In this document: positions 26,130 through 34,581 of the stretch, piece by piece
Numbering within the stretch: the first letter of the stretch is position 1
How the letters are laid out: each line of letters begins with the position of its first letter
Source of the DNA: Nostoc sp. UHCC 0702
Lineage (GTDB): Bacteria > Cyanobacteriota > Cyanobacteriia > Cyanobacteriales > Nostocaceae
Reading direction: 5' to 3'
Length of the DNA: 64,000 nt
Assembly (NCBI GenBank): GCA_017164015.1
Contig: CP071065.1
Coordinates: 682,001-746,000 of the forward strand
Notes under the pieces: generated by a model
Told to the model about the DNA's origin: nothing
Seen by the model: only the letters and a program-made list of their open reading frames with translations
Database searches by the model: none
Translations under genes and position numbers: made by a program

Positions 26130-27431
26130 CTAATCACCCTGTAAAATCATTTCTTCATCAGATGGAAGAAACGGGACAGCCCCAAAGCGACCATCTAAAT
26201 AAGCTTTGTCAATTGCTAAATCATTGCGTACCTTAAAATCGCTCAATGAATATAATTCAGTACTGTGATCAGGACGTTTTTGGGTAAACCAAATTTGATC
26301 ACGCCGTAACAAGTTATTTCTTTGTAATGTGTTATCATGGCTAGTGAAAATCAGTTGAGCGCGTTTTGGATTTGTTTGAGAATTTTGAAATATTTTTATA
26401 ATATTTTTTGTAATATTTGGATGAAGATTTGTACCTAATTCATCGACAATTATTAATCCCCCAACGCTCAAAGACATTACTATACGAAATGCCAAATTAA
26501 ATAAACTCTGAGTACCAAGAGATTCTTCATCAAAAAGCCACTGAATTTCGTCACCATCATAAGTATTATGCACAGCATATATATTGTAGTCAGTCTGACT
26601 CTCAGCTTTCTTTTTAAACTCTATCCGAGACAGTCCAGTATCAAATTTATGTACAATATTTAATACTTGTTTAAGTAATTCATTGAACTTGTAATTATTT
26701 TTATCTTGCATAATCGAAATAATCCAAGCAAGGTCGAAATCTTCACCTCTCAAGTAAATTCCAATCCATCTAGTTGTTATCCAGTTTAGAAAAGGCTCAA
26801 TTATATCTACTTCTAGTTTGACTAAAGTACTAATAAATAATTCATTCTCTTTGATACTTTTTTGAAGCTGATTATGCGGCCCTGCAAAATCGTCACCAGT
26901 TTTCCATATAAATTTTTTCCTACCTTCATCCCATTGACGATGGAATAAACGACGAGTCCGTTTAGTTGTGTTTAAAGCATAGTCTAAATTCTCTGAAATT
27001 ACATGATTTTGATTAATTATTAAAGAATAAGTATAAATAGCATTGTTAAATGTAGTTCGTAATTCAAATTTTGTTGGGCTGTGAGCAGAAATACTATCTA
27101 ATTTGAAAGGGTCTAGTTTTGCATATTTAAACATTGGTTGAAATTTGACTACTTCCTGTGTACCCTGAGCCATTATGAACAATAAATAATCCAGAGCTTG
27201 GATAACATTACTTTTGCCTGATGCATTAGCTCCAAAAATAGCTAGAACTGGTAAAAGCTCAATATTCCACCCTTCAAGAGGATATCCAGGTGCAATTTCA
27301 TCATCTGACTTTACTCGTTTGCGTTTGCTGCTTTGGCTTGTTTGACGAGTCTTTTGTTTTTGAGCAACTGCACTTAAAGTTACAGGTTCTCTAATTGACC
27401 GATAGTTTTCAACTGTAAAGTCTACAAGCAT
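26130..27431 (-). CDS. rloA: RloA-like AAA/ABC-type ATPase (AbiLi-like), first gene of the defence unit
   Basis: The 433-residue protein starts MLVDFTVENYRSIREPVTLS, the usual opening of RecF/SMC-like AAA ATPases. Walker A is GANASGKS (67-74), an ABC-type signature region reads EESLGTQSLFNL, Walker B is GGLIIVDELGTNLHP, and a switch His follows in FTSHDN. All motifs are intact. With RloB downstream it resembles the RloAB/AbiL pair and is parallel to other ATPase-plus-TOPRIM systems such as OLD and PARIS, which sense phage and act on nucleic acid. The phage role here is inference from family and operon. Confidence 0.85.
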   Translation of the reverse strand: MLVDFTVENYRSIREPVTLSAVAQKQKTRQTSQSSKRKRVKSDDEIAPGYPLEGWNIELLPVLAIFGANASGKSNVIQALDYLLFIMAQGTQEVVKFQPMFKYAKLDPFKLDSISAHSPTKFELRTTFNNAIYTYSLIINQNHVISENLDYALNTTKRTRRLFHRQWDEGRKKFIWKTGDDFAGPHNQLQKSIKENELFISTLVKLEVDIIEPFLNWITTRWIGIYLRGEDFDLAWIISIMQDKNNYKFNELLKQVLNIVHKFDTGLSRIEFKKKAESQTDYNIYAVHNTYDGDEIQWLFDEESLGTQSLFNLAFRIVMSLSVGGLIIVDELGTNLHPNITKNIIKIFQNSQTNPKRAQLIFTSHDNTLQRNNLLRRDQIWFTQKRPDHSTELYSLSDFKVRNDLAIDKAYLDGRFGAVPFLPSDEEMILQGD

Positions 27432-27961
27432 AATAAAACTTGTACAAAGCAGCTTTTTGTGATTTATTCACGTAAATCCTATCCTAAAGGTAGACAAATC
27501 TCCACTTTGATTACAACTCGTCATCTGAACTTGCCCGTATGATCTATTCACCCCAAATCTTGCACTGGTAGCGCTGGTAGGGGAGCCAGTGCGTTGGGCG
27601 GCTCTGCCGACAGCCTTTGCAACTGGCGTTGTGTTGTCGCCAAGCGCCGCACGATCACTGATTTTCGGTGCGTTAGGACTAACGTCCGTAACGCACCCTA
27701 CAGCGCTTAACTGATATGTTGCACCTAGCCCTAGCGATTAGAAATCGCGGCTATACAAGCAAAGTCCGCCTAGGCGGACTAACACAAAATCGAGGGTTTG
27801 AACCCGCGCAGGCGGGTTTCGTCTATGTAGCCGCGACTTCCAGTCGCCTGGTGCAAGATATCAGTTAACAATAGATATTCTCCTGGCAGGAAAGAACTAA
27901 CTACAAGAGTATTAGATCGACAATAGCAGTAAGGAACTCTAACCAAGATAGGTATGGAGCA
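27432..27961. repeat. Repeat-filled intergenic region: GCCAGTGC-family repeat and four-hairpin repeat copy 2
   Basis: No gene is seen. A repeat in inverted orientation (27580-27630; stem GCCAGTGC with GCAACTGGC) is followed by a GTGCGTTA/TAACGCAC palindrome (27669-27697). Then comes a four-hairpin element (27734-27847). The latter is enclosed by a 19-bp inverted repeat at 27707-27725 and 27850-27868 with one mismatch. The last 90 bp should hold the GTPase gene promoter. Confidence 0.75.
27734..27847. repeat. Four-hairpin dispersed repeat, copy 2
   Basis: Same plan as 24161-24280 with changed but still paired stems: GCGATT-AGA-AATCGC (27734-27748), AGTCCGC-CTAG-GCGGACT (27763-27780), AACCCGC-GCAG-GCGGGTT (27801-27818), GCGACT-TCC-AGTCGC (27833-27847). 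The linkers GGCTATACAA and GTCTATGTAG are conserved. Confidence 0.85.
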
Positions 27962-29896
27962 ATGGTGCGATTAAAGTTGTGGCAATGGGTTGTTTTAGCA
28001 CTCCCCATCGCCTCCATCATCACTTTTTTATTAATATCCGCAGGGTTACAAATCCACGCTTGGGGTATTAATTGGATCTGGGCTGTGTTTACTCTAGTAT
28101 TCGTCGCCTGGCGTTGGTTACTGGTGAAATGGACTCAACCGGCGTTCAAGCAGGTGGAAGCCGTACTGGCGGAAGTCAGCGCCAAACTGGAATCTACTAC
28201 AGATAATGCTGTCGAACTATCGGCAGAAACTGACACCACCAAACAGGCAGAAGCCGCACTCCAAGAAATTTTACAAGCAGCACAAAACGATCGCCCGATT
28301 TGGGAAGATTGGGCCACATTTTGGCAGCGATGCCAAGATTTAGTAGTGGCGATCGCTCGTATCTACAATCCCGAAGTACAATATCCGCTGCTCAATATTT
28401 ACGTTCCCCAAGCTTACGGACTGATTCGGGGAACAATGGATGGGATGGATCTATGGATGGAAAAGTTATCTCCTGCTCTCAATCAGGTGACAGTTGGACA
28501 GGCATACCAAGCATATGAAGTTTACCGCAAGCTGGAGCCATCTGCACGTAAACTCTGGCGGGTTTGGAACTGGGCGCAGTGGCTTTTAAATCCGGTGGTA
28601 GCTGTTGCTAACCGAGCCACCAAAGGCACTAGTAACCGTGCTACTGAGCAATTATTAGTGAATTTGGGTCAACTACTGCGGGAAACTGCCCTGAGAAACT
28701 TATGTCAGCAAGCGATCGCTCTCTACGGCAGAACAATCCCGACTTCAGTAACGACAGTTGCCACACCAAAACTACCCACAACCAAAACTCAAACACTGCG
28801 AGACATCTTAACCCAAGCCGAACCAGTGGAGGCCGTTGAACAAAAACCGGTGAATATTCTGCTGGTGGGGCGAACAGGTTCGGGAAAAAGCAGCTTGATT
28901 AATACATTATTTCAAGCTGATCAAGCTGCTGTGGATGTTTTACCCAGTACTGAACAGATTCAAAATTACCACTGGCAAACTCCCAGCGGTGACATGCTCA
29001 CGCTTTGGGATACACCAGGTTATGAACAAGTCAACCGTGGCGGACTGCGGAAATTAGTGCTTGATTATGCCAACAATGCAGATTTACTACTGCTTGTCAC
29101 CCCTGCTCTCGATCCTGCCTTACAAATGGATGTGGATTTTCTCACAGATATACAGGCAGAAATAGCCGACTTAAGCGCGATCGCAGTGGTAACTCAAGTA
29201 GATCGCTTGCGTCCCATCCGCGAATGGCAACCGCCTTATGATTGGGAAGCGGGCGATCGCCCAAAGGAAATTGCCATTCGCCAAGCGACTGAATATCGCG
29301 TGCAACTATTGGGTGAATTCTGTAATTTGGTTTTGCCAATCGTCACTAGTGATACCAAAACTGGGCGCGTTTCCTGGGGAGTGGAAGCCCTATCTTTGGG
29401 ATTAGTAGAAGCGATCGCTCCTGCAAAACAACTCCGCCTCGCTCGGTTTTTGCGTAACCTAGAAGCCCGCACTGTCGCTGCTGCCAAAATCATCGACCAT
29501 TACACTTTTCAGATGGCTACCACACAGGGACTCACAGCAATGCTTAAAAGTCCCGTCCTCCAGTTTATTTCTACCTTGTCAACCGGCACTCCCACCTTAG
29601 CGTATTTACTCGCAGAGCAAATCCCAGTGGAAAAGTTACCGATTGTCATTGGTAAACTGCAAATAGCTTATGAGCTTTTCTCGCTTTTGAATGGCGGCGA
29701 TTCTAAAACACTCAACTTTGACCTGCTATCCCTTTGGCCGCTGTTGCTGGAAACTTCCGCATCTCCTGATCGCAACGCCTGGGCATTTGGTCATGCTCTA
29801 GTAGAATATTGGACTCAGAATCTCACAATTGAACAACTGCGAGAAAGATTTGAGTACTATAAAACTTACGCAACTGGCACACTAAATAAAGGTTAG
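27962..29896 (+). CDS. Membrane-anchored GTPase of the HSR1/Era-like superfamily
   Basis: The N-terminus has two close membrane segments (WVVLALPIASIITFLLISAG and INWIWAVFTLVFVAWRWLLV). A long helical region of about 230 residues follows, then a GTPase domain near residue 300: G1 GRTGSGKSS, G3 WDTPGYE, and G4 TQVDRL (TQxD in place of NKxD). The C-terminal 150 residues are helical and conserved only within cyanobacterial relatives as far as I know. Role unknown; position at a membrane and the Era-like G domain suggest control of a membrane process. The ATG at 27962 opens directly into the first membrane segment. Confidence 0.85.
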   Translation: MVRLKLWQWVVLALPIASIITFLLISAGLQIHAWGINWIWAVFTLVFVAWRWLLVKWTQPAFKQVEAVLAEVSAKLESTTDNAVELSAETDTTKQAEAALQEILQAAQNDRPIWEDWATFWQRCQDLVVAIARIYNPEVQYPLLNIYVPQAYGLIRGTMDGMDLWMEKLSPALNQVTVGQAYQAYEVYRKLEPSARKLWRVWNWAQWLLNPVVAVANRATKGTSNRATEQLLVNLGQLLRETALRNLCQQAIALYGRTIPTSVTTVATPKLPTTKTQTLRDILTQAEPVEAVEQKPVNILLVGRTGSGKSSLINTLFQADQAAVDVLPSTEQIQNYHWQTPSGDMLTLWDTPGYEQVNRGGLRKLVLDYANNADLLLLVTPALDPALQMDVDFLTDIQAEIADLSAIAVVTQVDRLRPIREWQPPYDWEAGDRPKEIAIRQATEYRVQLLGEFCNLVLPIVTSDTKTGRVSWGVEALSLGLVEAIAPAKQLRLARFLRNLEARTVAAAKIIDHYTFQMATTQGLTAMLKSPVLQFISTLSTGTPTLAYLLAEQIPVEKLPIVIGKLQIAYELFSLLNGGDSKTLNFDLLSLWPLLLETSASPDRNAWAFGHALVEYWTQNLTIEQLRERFEYYKTYATGTLNKG

Positions 29897-29940
29897 GGTT
29901 GTCAACAGTCCATAGTCAATAAGTCGTAATTACAAATGGC

Positions 29941-29973
29941 AGATGCCCGACTTTTTGAAGAAGTCGGGCATCT
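29941..29973. terminator. Hairpin AGATGCCCGACTT/AAGTCGGGCATCT between convergent genes
   Basis: A 13-bp perfect stem (29941-29953 with 29961-29973) lies between the ends of the GTPase gene and the convergent small gene. It resembles the hairpin at 62122-62154, which has a different but still paired outer stem. It probably ends transcription from both sides. Confidence 0.7.
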
Positions 29974-29991
29974 AATGGAATTAGATGATTA

Positions 29992-30312
29992 TTAAGCATC
30001 TTCAAGTTCAAATTGTGCCACCGTCACAGCATTAAAAGCGAAAGCTGCAACCAAAGGCATTGGACAACGCAGTACAAAAGTAGAAACCACAGCTACGATT
30101 GTGCCAATTACCGCAGATACCGACCACAATCTTTCCTCAAAGGTTAACCCCTTTTCAGCTTTGATCGATTGAAGAACATGACTCGGAATTGGTTCAGGCA
30201 TTACTCCTCCCGGAGGGAAAGCCCAATAATTGTTACGCCGTTCAATAAATAATTCTGTCCAGCCATTTTCTTGGCACCATGCTTCAATCCATTCAACAGA
30301 GTAATGTGTCAT
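29992..30312 (-). CDS. Hypothetical small membrane protein
   Basis: I do not recognise a named family for this 106-residue protein. The first half is soluble, with Trp/Tyr-rich segments (SVEWIEAWCQENGWTELF, NNYWAFPPGGVMPEPIP). The second half has one or two membrane helices (WSVSAVIGTIVAVVSTFVL, then MPLVAAFAFNAVTVAQ). The composition and regular start suggest a real gene. It converges on the GTPase gene with a shared hairpin between them. Confidence 0.65.
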   Translation of the reverse strand: MTHYSVEWIEAWCQENGWTELFIERRNNYWAFPPGGVMPEPIPSHVLQSIKAEKGLTFEERLWSVSAVIGTIVAVVSTFVLRCPMPLVAAFAFNAVTVAQFELEDA

Positions 30313-31079
30313 ATCGGTGTTGGTAATTGGCAGTGTTGAATTTGTGTAGTTAGAGAATATAAATCTATAGAATATTTTTGAGTCTTTAACTAATCACCAT
30401 GAAGTTATAGTTAATTATCCTTTTGTAAGCTTTTTCAGCCAGCATTTGAGACACTTAAATCATTACGCTCAAACAATTGCTTACTACTCACCTTAATTAA
30501 AAGACTAACAGTCGATAGTGGCAGATGAACTTAAAAGACAACAAACTTTACCTGAAATGAGGAAAAATCAAGAAATGTAAACAAAATAGCTTGTGATTCC
30601 TACTAATCAAACTCCAGTTATCCTAGAATTCAAGTTTTAATGTCAAGAATTGTAAACAGTGGCTGAGTAATTACTACAAATTAAGTTACTCATATTTTAA
30701 ATATCTGCTTATCAGATTTTGTGCTGTAGAATCACAAAATATGTCTTACGAATTACAATAATCATTCCTGAGTAACAAATTGAAAAACAGAGAGTGCGAT
30801 CGCTTGAAATGGGGAGTGGGGAGTGGGGAGTAGGGTTATTAAATTATTTGAAAACCTTTGTCATAAAAATTGAACAAAGCAAAAAACAGCAGACAGAAGT
30901 ATTAATTATATTTCCCCCTCATCCCCCTCATCCCCCTCATCCCCCCCATCCCCCTCATCCCCTCATCCCCCTCATCCCCCCCATCCCCCTCATCCCCTCA
31001 TCCCCCTCATCCCCCCATCCCCAATCCCCATAATCAAATGCGGTAAGCTGAATCCAGTAACACCAAATTGGCTACGAAT
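30313..31079. other. Gene-free stretch with CATCCCCCT tandem repeats
   Basis: Roughly 770 bp with no convincing gene. 30911-31026 is a tandem array of CATCCCCCT and CATCCCC units, giving one C-rich strand; 30813-30832 has GGGGAGTGGGGAGTGG. The remainder is AT-rich. The promoter of the pentapeptide-repeat gene should lie between the array and 31080. An open frame across the array is an artefact of the repeat. Confidence 0.65.
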
Positions 31080-31568
31080 ATGTTTTGGAAGCACGGATTA
31101 GCATTAATTGTGGGGATGATGATATTTTTCCTGGCTTCCCCAGCACTGGCAGTAGACTGGACTCATCCGCTGTCATTTAGTAATGCAGAGTTATCAAGAC
31201 GGGACTTTTCAGGTCAAAGTTTGCAAGCTGCTGAATTTTCTAACGCCAACATGGAACTAGCTAACTTTGCAAACGCTGACTTGCGCGGTGCAGTAATGAG
31301 TGCTTCGGTGATGACAAAAGCAAATCTCCACGGAGCCGATTTAACGAATGCCATGGTCGATCAGGTAAACTTGACTAAAGCTGATTTGAGTGATGCCGTT
31401 TTCAAAGAAGCTCTTTTGCTGCGCGCCATCTTTAACGATGTCAATATCAACGGTGCAGATTTCACTGATGCAGTTTTGGATAAGGCGCAAATTAAAGAAT
31501 TATGCGGCAAAGCCAGTGGAGTAAATTCTCAAACTGGCGTGGAAACTCGTGATTCTCTAGGATGTTAA
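31080..31568 (+). CDS. Thylakoid lumenal pentapeptide-repeat protein
   Basis: A signal peptide (LALIVGMMIFFLASPALAVDW, cleaved after ALA) is followed by pentapeptide repeats of the A(D/N)LXX type from about residue 40 to 130 (ADLRGA, ANLHGADLTNA, ADLSDA). The C-terminal Cys-bounded segment ELCGKASGVNSQTGVETRD ends LGC. The order and tail match plant and cyanobacterial lumenal 15-17-kDa pentapeptide proteins, whose job is unknown. The ATG at 31080 is preferred over the TTG at 31068. Its stop overlaps the purK start (TAATG), so the two genes are coupled. Confidence 0.88.
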   Translation: MFWKHGLALIVGMMIFFLASPALAVDWTHPLSFSNAELSRRDFSGQSLQAAEFSNANMELANFANADLRGAVMSASVMTKANLHGADLTNAMVDQVNLTKADLSDAVFKEALLLRAIFNDVNINGADFTDAVLDKAQIKELCGKASGVNSQTGVETRDSLGC

Positions 31569-32701
31569 TGAAACGTGTTGGTATAATTGGTGGCGGGCAA
31601 CTTGCCTGGATGATGGGGGATGCAGCTAAAAAGTTAGGAGTGGAATTAGTTGTACAAACTCCTACTCAAGATGATCCCGCTGTATCTATCGCCCAGGAAA
31701 CTGTTTTCGCCGCAGTTGATGATGCTCTGGCTACAGAAATTTTAGCCAGTAAATGCGATGTCATCAGCTTTGAAAATGAATTTGTTAACTTGGATGCTTT
31801 ATCATCTTTAGCACATCAAGGTGTTTGCTTCCGTCCCCGGTTAGAAGCTTTGACACCTCTTTTAGATAAATATCACCAACGTTGCTATTTACGTGATTTG
31901 GGCTTGCCTGTTCCGCAATTTTTCGCTGTCCAACAATCGGAAAATCTCGCCTCTCAGATAGAATCTCTGGATTTTCCCGTGGTCTTGAAAGCCAGGCGGC
32001 ATGGTTATGACGGACAAGGTACTTTCATTATCCAGGATTTAGCTAGTTTACAAGAAAAGTTAAATTACAGCCAAAATTTATTTTTAATAGAGGAATTTGT
32101 GCCATTTGAGCGGGAATTGGCGATAATTGCCGCGCGTTCTCTAGACGGTGAAGTTGTCACATACCCAGTTGTCGAAACCCAGCAAGAACAACAAGTGTGT
32201 CGGCGAGTTCTTGCACCAGCAGATATTACGGAAAATCAAGCCGCACAAATCAAAGCGATCGCTCATACACTATTAAATAGCCTGGAAGTAGTGGGAATTT
32301 TCGGTATAGAGCTATTCCTGACTGCTGATGGTCAGGTGTTGGTCAATGAAATCGCACCGCGTACCCATAATTCTGGACATTTTTCTTTAGATGCTTGCAA
32401 AACTTCCCAATTTGAGCAGCATTTGCGGGCAGTTTGTGGTTTGACTTTGGGTGATCCCGCCTTACACTGTGCTAGTGCTGTGATGGTCAACCTCCTGGGG
32501 TATGAAAATTCTTTTAGCGACTACCTTTGCCAGCGCCAACAATTAGCAGCCATTCCTCAATCTCACGTCCACTGGTATGGTAAAAGCGAATCACGTCCTG
32601 GGCGCAAGCTGGGACATGTCACCGTTTTGCTAGATCACCATCACCGAGATGACGCGATCGCCGCTGCCCACACCATAGAATCTATCTGGTATCCCAGTTA
32701 A
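31568..32701 (+). CDS. purK: N5-carboxyaminoimidazole ribonucleotide synthase
   Basis: PurK joins AIR, bicarbonate and ATP in purine synthesis, feeding PurE. The 377-residue protein starts MKRVGIIGGGQLAWMM, the family opening, and shows ATP-grasp motifs: FPVVLKARRHGYDGQGT, the metal/ATP segment LVNEIAPRTHNSGH, and the C-terminal KLGHVTV. An upstream in-frame ATG at 31562 exists, but the one at 31568 fits the family and gives the one-base overlap with the preceding stop. A 6S RNA gene lies 60 bp downstream. Confidence 0.96.
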   Translation: MKRVGIIGGGQLAWMMGDAAKKLGVELVVQTPTQDDPAVSIAQETVFAAVDDALATEILASKCDVISFENEFVNLDALSSLAHQGVCFRPRLEALTPLLDKYHQRCYLRDLGLPVPQFFAVQQSENLASQIESLDFPVVLKARRHGYDGQGTFIIQDLASLQEKLNYSQNLFLIEEFVPFERELAIIAARSLDGEVVTYPVVETQQEQQVCRRVLAPADITENQAAQIKAIAHTLLNSLEVVGIFGIELFLTADGQVLVNEIAPRTHNSGHFSLDACKTSQFEQHLRAVCGLTLGDPALHCASAVMVNLLGYENSFSDYLCQRQQLAAIPQSHVHWYGKSESRPGRKLGHVTVLLDHHHRDDAIAAAHTIESIWYPS

Positions 32702-32719
32702 ATTTGCCAGAAAATTTTG

Positions 32720-32755
32720 CTCTTCAACACACAACCTGTTTTTGAAAGCTATAAT
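32720..32755 (+). promoter_or_regulatory. Promoter of the 6S RNA gene
   Basis: A perfect -10 box TATAAT lies at 32750-32755, six bases before the inferred RNA start. No clear consensus -35 box stands at 17 bp; a partial match such as TTCAAC lies slightly too far upstream. Confidence 0.6.
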
Positions 32756-32760
32756 GAGGT

Positions 32761-32945
32761 AGTTGCACTACGACGTTGGTGACTGCCATCAAGTTTTTTG
32801 ATCTATGTCTTTAAAGAAAAGGGAACCAAACAGTTCTCGTGGCAGTAGACCGGGCATGTACCCGGAAACTTTAAACGAGGCACATCGGTACCCACCTGGT
32901 TTAACCAGGTCATAAACTTAGGTAAAACGGCGTCGCGGTGAACTC
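32761..32945 (+). ncRNA. ssrS: 6S RNA (cyanobacterial 6Sa type)
   Basis: The region downstream of purK is where cyanobacterial 6S RNA is known to lie, and a segment of about 185 nt fits the known size. The two ends can pair (CACTACGACG near 32766 with CGTCGCGGTG near 32931), closing a structure that holds further stems: ACTGCCA with TGGCAGT, CCGGG-CATGTA-CCCGG, and ACCTGG-TTTA-CCAGGT. 6S RNA mimics open promoter DNA and holds RNA polymerase. The ends are estimated from the -10 box and the pairing. The call rests on position, size and foldability rather than on a covariance search. Confidence 0.75.
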
Positions 32946-32954
32946 AAAATTATC

Positions 32955-32996
32955 AGCTCCCAAGCTCAGCAAGAAATTGGGAGCTTTAATTTTAAT
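32955..32996 (+). terminator. Intrinsic terminator after the 6S RNA gene
   Basis: AGCTCCCAA (32955-32963) pairs with TTGGGAGCT (32977-32985) and is followed by TTAATTTTAATATT. It closes the purK/6S transcription unit. Confidence 0.85.
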
Positions 32997-33230
32997 ATTA
33001 GTTAAATTTATATAAGATTAATTAATGATTAAAAGTGAGTAATAAATATGAATTGAGGCATAATCAGTATTTTGCCGATTTTGCTGAAATACAGTCAATT
33101 TTTATCACCCTGAGCAATGGGATTTACCCGTTTAAAAAAACTAAATCTGTATAAGTTGATTCTAAATTAGCGATCGTTCAGAGTTAAGATTACAAAAATA
33201 ACATGAAATTGTGGTTAAAGCTACAAAAAA

Positions 33231-34499
33231 TTGTCACAACAACAACTAATTAAGAGCGTGTTTCCAGCCTCGGTTATCCGATTAGATAATGGTTTAACGT
33301 TTATTCATCAAGAAATTTCCACTACCCCTGTAGTTGTGGCTGATGTTTGGGTACGGGCTGGAGCTACCCTTGAGCCAAAACCGTGGTATGGCATGGCTCA
33401 CTTTTTAGAACACATGATTTTTAAAGGTACAGCAACGCTACCTCCAGGAATGTTTGATCATAAAATTGAAAACAGGGGTGGTGTGAGTAATGCAGCTACA
33501 AGCTACGATTATGCTCATTATTCCCTAACAACAGCTGCACCTTACCTAGAAGATACTTTGCCCCACTTGGGCGAACTACTGTTGAATGCGGCAATACCAG
33601 AAGATGAATTTGCCCGCGAACGGGACGTAGTGCTAGAAGAAATCCGCTCCTGCTATGATGATCCCGATTGGTTAGGATTCCAAGCTTTGAACAAAAGCGT
33701 ATACCAAAACCATGCTTATGGACGTTCGGTGCTTGGTAGCGAGCAAGAACTCATGCAGCAGTCGCCAGAAGCAATGCGCTGTTTTCATCGGACTCACTAC
33801 CAACCAGAAAACATGACAGTAGTGGTTGTGGGGGGAATTGCCCAACAGCCAGCTTGGGAATTAGTAAATAACTCATTTGTGAATTTTCCTGAACGTTCTG
33901 ATTGTCCGCTAGCGCCAAAAGTGGTAGAACCAGGTATTGCCGAAATTCGCCGTCAAGAACTCTATTTACCACGCATAGAACAAGCGCGGTTGTTGATGGC
34001 GTGGGTTGTACCAGGAGTAGAGCAACTGCGTACCGCTCATGGTTTAGATTTGTTATCAGTGATATTAGCAGAAGGGCGGACTTCGCGGTTAGTGCGGGAA
34101 TTGCGGGAAGAATTGCAACTAGTACAGGGGATTTGTAGTAATTTTTCCCTACAAAGAGAATCAAGTTTATTTACAATTACCGCCTGGTTGGAGCCAGAAA
34201 AATTAGATCAAGTTGAGTACTTAATTCGCACTCATTTGCATGATTTGCAAACCAAAGGCATAACAAAACAAGAACTGGCTCGTACACGCAGACTTCTGTG
34301 TAATGAATATGCTTTTTCTACCGAAACGCCAAATCAGCTGACGGGACTTTATGGTTACTACAATACCATTGCCCAAGCTGAATTAGCAGTAGCATATCCG
34401 CAGCAGATTCAATCATTTGATGCCCAAGAACTGCAACAATTAGCTAAACAGTATCTTTCACCGGATCATTACGCCGTCACTGTACTTAAACCCTGTTAG
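33231..34499 (+). CDS. M16-family zinc peptidase, catalytic subunit
   Basis: The 422-residue protein has the inverted zinc motif HFLEH (about residues 57-61) and the distal Glu in ERDVVLEEIRS, as in mitochondrial processing peptidase beta and bacterial PqqF/YmxG relatives. The C-terminal half has the family Arg/Tyr region near YGYYNTIAQAE. The start is TTG (MSQQQLIK); no ATG fits. The next gene encodes an M16 protein lacking the zinc motif, so the two likely form a heterodimer that degrades or trims peptides. About 80 bp of TGACTAT heptamers lies between them. Confidence 0.92.
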   Translation: MSQQQLIKSVFPASVIRLDNGLTFIHQEISTTPVVVADVWVRAGATLEPKPWYGMAHFLEHMIFKGTATLPPGMFDHKIENRGGVSNAATSYDYAHYSLTTAAPYLEDTLPHLGELLLNAAIPEDEFARERDVVLEEIRSCYDDPDWLGFQALNKSVYQNHAYGRSVLGSEQELMQQSPEAMRCFHRTHYQPENMTVVVVGGIAQQPAWELVNNSFVNFPERSDCPLAPKVVEPGIAEIRRQELYLPRIEQARLLMAWVVPGVEQLRTAHGLDLLSVILAEGRTSRLVRELREELQLVQGICSNFSLQRESSLFTITAWLEPEKLDQVEYLIRTHLHDLQTKGITKQELARTRRLLCNEYAFSTETPNQLTGLYGYYNTIAQAELAVAYPQQIQSFDAQELQQLAKQYLSPDHYAVTVLKPC

Positions 34500-34581
34500 T
34501 CCATAGTCAAAAGTCCATAGTCCATAGTTTTTTTAATTATTGACTGTTGACTATTGACTATTGACTATTGACTATTGACTA
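34500..34581. repeat. TGACTAT heptamer array between the two M16 genes
   Basis: Five to six copies of TTGACTAT/TGACTA directly before the ATG of the second M16 gene, preceded by CCATAGTC units. The array reaches to within one base of the start codon, so it takes the place of a normal ribosome binding site. A similar array follows the second gene (35872-35925). Confidence 0.85.

Noticed and set aside
30794..31033. 79-codon ORF rich in Pro-His
   Set aside because: It runs through the CATCCCCCT array and ends in low-complexity DNA; no family features or ribosome site.
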